A stretch of DNA of 7,702 nucleotides from Defluviitaleaceae bacterium (GTDB lineage: Bacteria; Bacillota; Clostridia; Lachnospirales; WRAX01). The stretch is taken from contig WRBU01000041.1 in assembly GCA_009784355.1 (NCBI GenBank), forward strand, positions 1-7,702. The letters run 5' to 3'. A program made the position numbers and the translations under genes. Below the pieces are notes generated by a model. The model worked only from the letters and a program-made list of their open reading frames with translations, was not told the DNA's origin and searched no databases. Positions 6,240 through 7,702 of the stretch are shown piece by piece; the first letter of the stretch is position 1, and each line of letters starts with the position of its first letter.

Positions 6240-6679
6240 TTTACATCACCGCCATGGAATGCCAGTTCATAAACTTTATCGCCTTTGTAAAATATTTCCT
6301 CTACCCCTGAAAACCAATGGAAGTTGCCTTGGAAATTACATTTATAGATGTAATCATCATTAGCATAATGAAGCGGTCCTCGGAAAGGATACTCTTCTGG
6401 CACAAGCAGCAGAGCTTCATTCAGAAATTTATAAATTGAAAAATCTTCAAATAAAAGCCTGCCGATATAATTCATCGACCAAAAGGGAATGTCATTTTTC
6501 CACAAGGCTTCTTGTCCTGAAAAACTTGCTCCACCTAAAAATGTATCGATGTATTTTAGGTTTCCCTCGACATATTGTATATCGTTTGAATTTGGTCTTG
6601 AAGTTTCAAATTTTGTTCTATCGGCAGCAAAGATAGCTTTTTTGGCTCTAACCAAAAAACCAGCAATATTTTCACCCAT
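6236..6679 (-). CDS. DUF5680 family protein
   Basis: A 147-residue soluble protein of the DUF5680 family, whose function is unknown; some relatives carry the domain behind a helix-turn-helix. Family-like conserved segments run the full length: SRPNSNDIQY (27-36), YIDTFLGG (43-50), FWSMNYIGR (66-74), PFRGP (98-102), FSGVEEI (123-129) and YELAFHGG (137-144). It appears complete. The start at 6679 is supported by AGGTGA 5 bases upstream; the longer frame to 6754 would run back into the preceding gene without support. Its start overlaps the stop of the flavoprotein gene by 8 bases (ATGGGTGA), so translation is probably coupled. As the last gene of the MarR operon it is likely involved in the same response. 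The family assignment is from memory of its motifs. Confidence 0.85.
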   Translation of the reverse strand: MGENIAGFLVRAKKAIFAADRTKFETSRPNSNDIQYVEGNLKYIDTFLGGASFSGQEALWKNDIPFWSMNYIGRLLFEDFSIYKFLNEALLLVPEEYPFRGPLHYANDDYIYKCNFQGNFHWFSGVEEIFYKGDKVYELAFHGGDVK

Positions 6680-7229
6680 TATTGTCACCTTTTTCTTTCC
6701 ATTGCCCCCAACTTCCTTTTGATGTAGGCTCAACCGTAAAATATTCATAACCAATGGTTAAAGCAGGGGGCGCAAGAGCAACAAGGTCCTCTAAATTGTT
6801 GCTTTCGCCATCGGTCTTCATTTTCTTTGGTTTTATCACATTGTGTACCTTACAAACAAAAATGCTGCTGTCCTCCTCTAATGCTATATGTCTTGTGACT
6901 TCGAGCTCATAAATTAGAGGGCTGTCTGTTAAAATGGGTATATCAAGCACTTCACCACGCCCAACATTTATTTCGATATTCATTTTATTAGCATTGTACC
7001 CGCTGTTGTTTCCAAAATAGTCTGCAAGAGGTATCATGGCTTCACTTACAAGATTTGCAGAAAACTTACCTTCGGCAAGGATTCGGTCTTTTGTAAGTTT
7101 ATTTTCTCCGATACAAACCATGATGCTGTCTTCTCCATTCCAACAACCAGTAATCCATGTAAAAAGTGCAAAATTAGGGCTTTTGTCCTCTTTATTTGTT
7201 CCGTACAAAAACATTGCTTTTGGATGCAT
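6672..7229 (-). CDS. Flavin reductase-like FMN-binding protein (flavoredoxin type)
   Basis: A 185-residue cytoplasmic protein resembling the flavin reductase/flavoredoxin split-barrel family, which bind FMN and shuttle electrons or reduce flavin. Family-like features are the early PNFALFTWITGCWNGE segment (18-33), the IMVCIGENKLTKDRI segment (36-50), the FSANLVSEAMIPLADYFG segment (56-73) that normally contacts flavin, and a central acidic strand region with ELEVTRHIALEEDSSIFVCKV. The physiological substrate cannot be read from sequence. The start at 7229 is preceded by GAGGGG about 7 bases away, inside the last codons of the MarR gene, whose stop is separated from this ATG by a single base. 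Together with the 8-base overlap downstream, this shows a tightly coupled operon. Cys29, Cys39 and Cys126 are present, but I see no metal site. Confidence 0.85.
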   Translation of the reverse strand: MHPKAMFLYGTNKEDKSPNFALFTWITGCWNGEDSIMVCIGENKLTKDRILAEGKFSANLVSEAMIPLADYFGNNSGYNANKMNIEINVGRGEVLDIPILTDSPLIYELEVTRHIALEEDSSIFVCKVHNVIKPKKMKTDGESNNLEDLVALAPPALTIGYEYFTVEPTSKGSWGQWKEKGDNNG

Positions 7230-7230
7230 T

Positions 7231-7680
7231 TTATATCCCCTCTTTCTCAAAATTTTCCAATATTCTGCGTAATTTGTTTTCAAATTCTGAAATCTCTGTC
7301 TCTGTAAAGCCGTCGTAAAAAATTTCATTCATGTCATCGGACAATTTGTTGTATTTTTCACGATATTTTTTTGCTTCTTCTGTTATGCAAATAAATACCT
7401 GCCTTCGATTGTTTTTGTCGGGTATACGTTTAAGAAGTCCTGATGCTTCCATGCGGTCAAGCATACTTGTAAGTGTCGTTTTTGCCAATGATGTAAGGCG
7501 GGCAATGTCTGTAATCGTCAATTTTTCATGCTCCCATAGCACGTATAATATTCTGCCTTGCGCACCATTAAAAGCGTCTACGCCACACTCTTTAAGTAGT
7601 CGCTCCCATGTTCGGCCGCTGAGCCGCCCTATTTGCGACATAAGAAATCCGCCGTATTTTTTCGTAATAATCACCTCCAT
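7231..7680 (-). CDS. MarR family transcriptional regulator
   Basis: A 149-residue winged-helix repressor of the MarR family; these form dimers and usually repress their own operon until a small ligand or oxidant releases them. The DNA-binding core is clear: LTITDIARLTSLAKTTLTSM (54-73) contains the helix-turn-helix, followed by LDRMEASGLLKR and the wing IPDKNNRRQVFICIT with the family Asp-x-x-x-Arg-Arg pattern (Asp88, Arg92, Arg93). Flanking helices (about 5-35 and 103-145) would form the dimer interface. It is the first gene of an operon with a flavin reductase-like protein and a DUF5680 protein, which it probably controls. The start is uncertain: the ATG at 7680 has no ribosome site before it, while GGAGGTGA overlaps and follows it. 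A later ATG at codon 14 would remove the YGGFL segment. Confidence 0.92.
   Translation of the reverse strand: MEVIITKKYGGFLMSQIGRLSGRTWERLLKECGVDAFNGAQGRILYVLWEHEKLTITDIARLTSLAKTTLTSMLDRMEASGLLKRIPDKNNRRQVFICITEEAKKYREKYNKLSDDMNEIFYDGFTETEISEFENKLRRILENFEKEGI
7671..7678 (-). promoter_or_regulatory. Strong Shine-Dalgarno sequence overlapping the marR start codon
   Basis: GGAGGTGA on the minus strand begins at the G of the ATG at 7680-7678. It sits inside the coding frame rather than before it, 5 bases (from GGAGG) upstream of an ATT codon at 7668-7666. Translation may begin without a leader at the ATG or at a non-standard downstream codon. Confidence 0.55.
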
Positions 7681-7702
7681 CTATATAAAATTATACTATA
7701 TA
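7681..7702 (-). promoter_or_regulatory. -10 element and TATATAG direct repeat before the MarR operon
   Basis: On the minus strand a TATAAT at 7695-7690 lies 9 bases before the marR ATG, so transcription would start about 2-4 bases ahead of it. The -35 would fall near 7713-7718, outside the window. The -10 is flanked by two copies of TATATAG (7702-7696 and 7687-7681), 15 bases apart. This is a possible operator for autorepression, although AT-richness makes such repeats easy to obtain by chance. Confidence 0.5.

Noticed and set aside
6680..6754. Longer DUF5680 protein with 25 extra residues
   Set aside because: The extension lies wholly inside the preceding gene and has no ribosome site; the ATG at 6679 has AGGTGA before it and the usual stop/start overlap.
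1..7702. CRISPR array, insertion sequence, toxin-antitoxin pair or phage remnant
   Set aside because: No regularly spaced repeats, transposase or recombinase motifs, or paired small toxin-like genes were seen on either strand.

Overview
The window looks like a chromosomal segment of a low-GC Firmicute, most likely an anaerobic member of the Clostridia. The evidence is AT-rich DNA, strong GGAGG-type ribosome-binding sites, promoters at or near the sigma-A consensus, perfect-palindrome terminators, and protein families typical of that group (7TM hybrid histidine kinase, DacF-like carboxypeptidase, MarR/flavin-reductase operon). The genus cannot be fixed from the sequence alone.

Layout. (1) Bases 1-690 (+) hold the C-terminal half of SelO, a protein AMPylator; its start lies to the left of the window. 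(2) A 98-base imperfect hairpin (693-790) fills the gap to a convergent gene, 802-1218 (-). That gene encodes a small protein of unrecognised family with two helix-turn-helix-like segments and has its own promoter. (3) Bases 1363-3948 (-) encode a large membrane-bound hybrid sensor kinase (7TM, PAS-like, HisKA, HATPase, receiver, HPt). It is transcribed alone from an exact-consensus promoter and has a palindromic terminator at each boundary. (4) Bases 4179-4388 (-) encode a 69-residue hypothetical protein, downstream of a D-Ala-D-Ala carboxypeptidase at 4500-5687 (-). (5) Divergent from the carboxypeptidase, a second exact-consensus promoter drives a + strand tRNA cluster: Val(GAC), Ser(UGA), then an intrinsic terminator touching the 5' end of Ser(GGA). 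(6) From the right edge, a tight minus-strand operon runs MarR regulator, flavin-reductase-like flavoprotein, DUF5680 protein. Its genes are separated by 1 base and overlapped by 8 bases, and it ends at a bidirectional terminator shared with the tRNA cluster.

How the parts relate. Most units look like independent housekeeping or signalling transcription units set off by strong terminators. The clearest functional grouping is the MarR-flavoprotein-DUF5680 operon, probably a small autoregulated redox or xenobiotic-response unit. The sensor kinase has no neighbouring response regulator, so its phosphotransfer partner must be elsewhere, unless its own receiver and HPt domains complete the pathway.

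I found no mobile element, CRISPR array or clear new multi-gene system. The observations most worth a second look are the terminator abutting tRNA-Ser(GGA), the odd translation start of the MarR gene, the 98-base hairpin after selO, and the unrecognised tandem-HTH-like protein.
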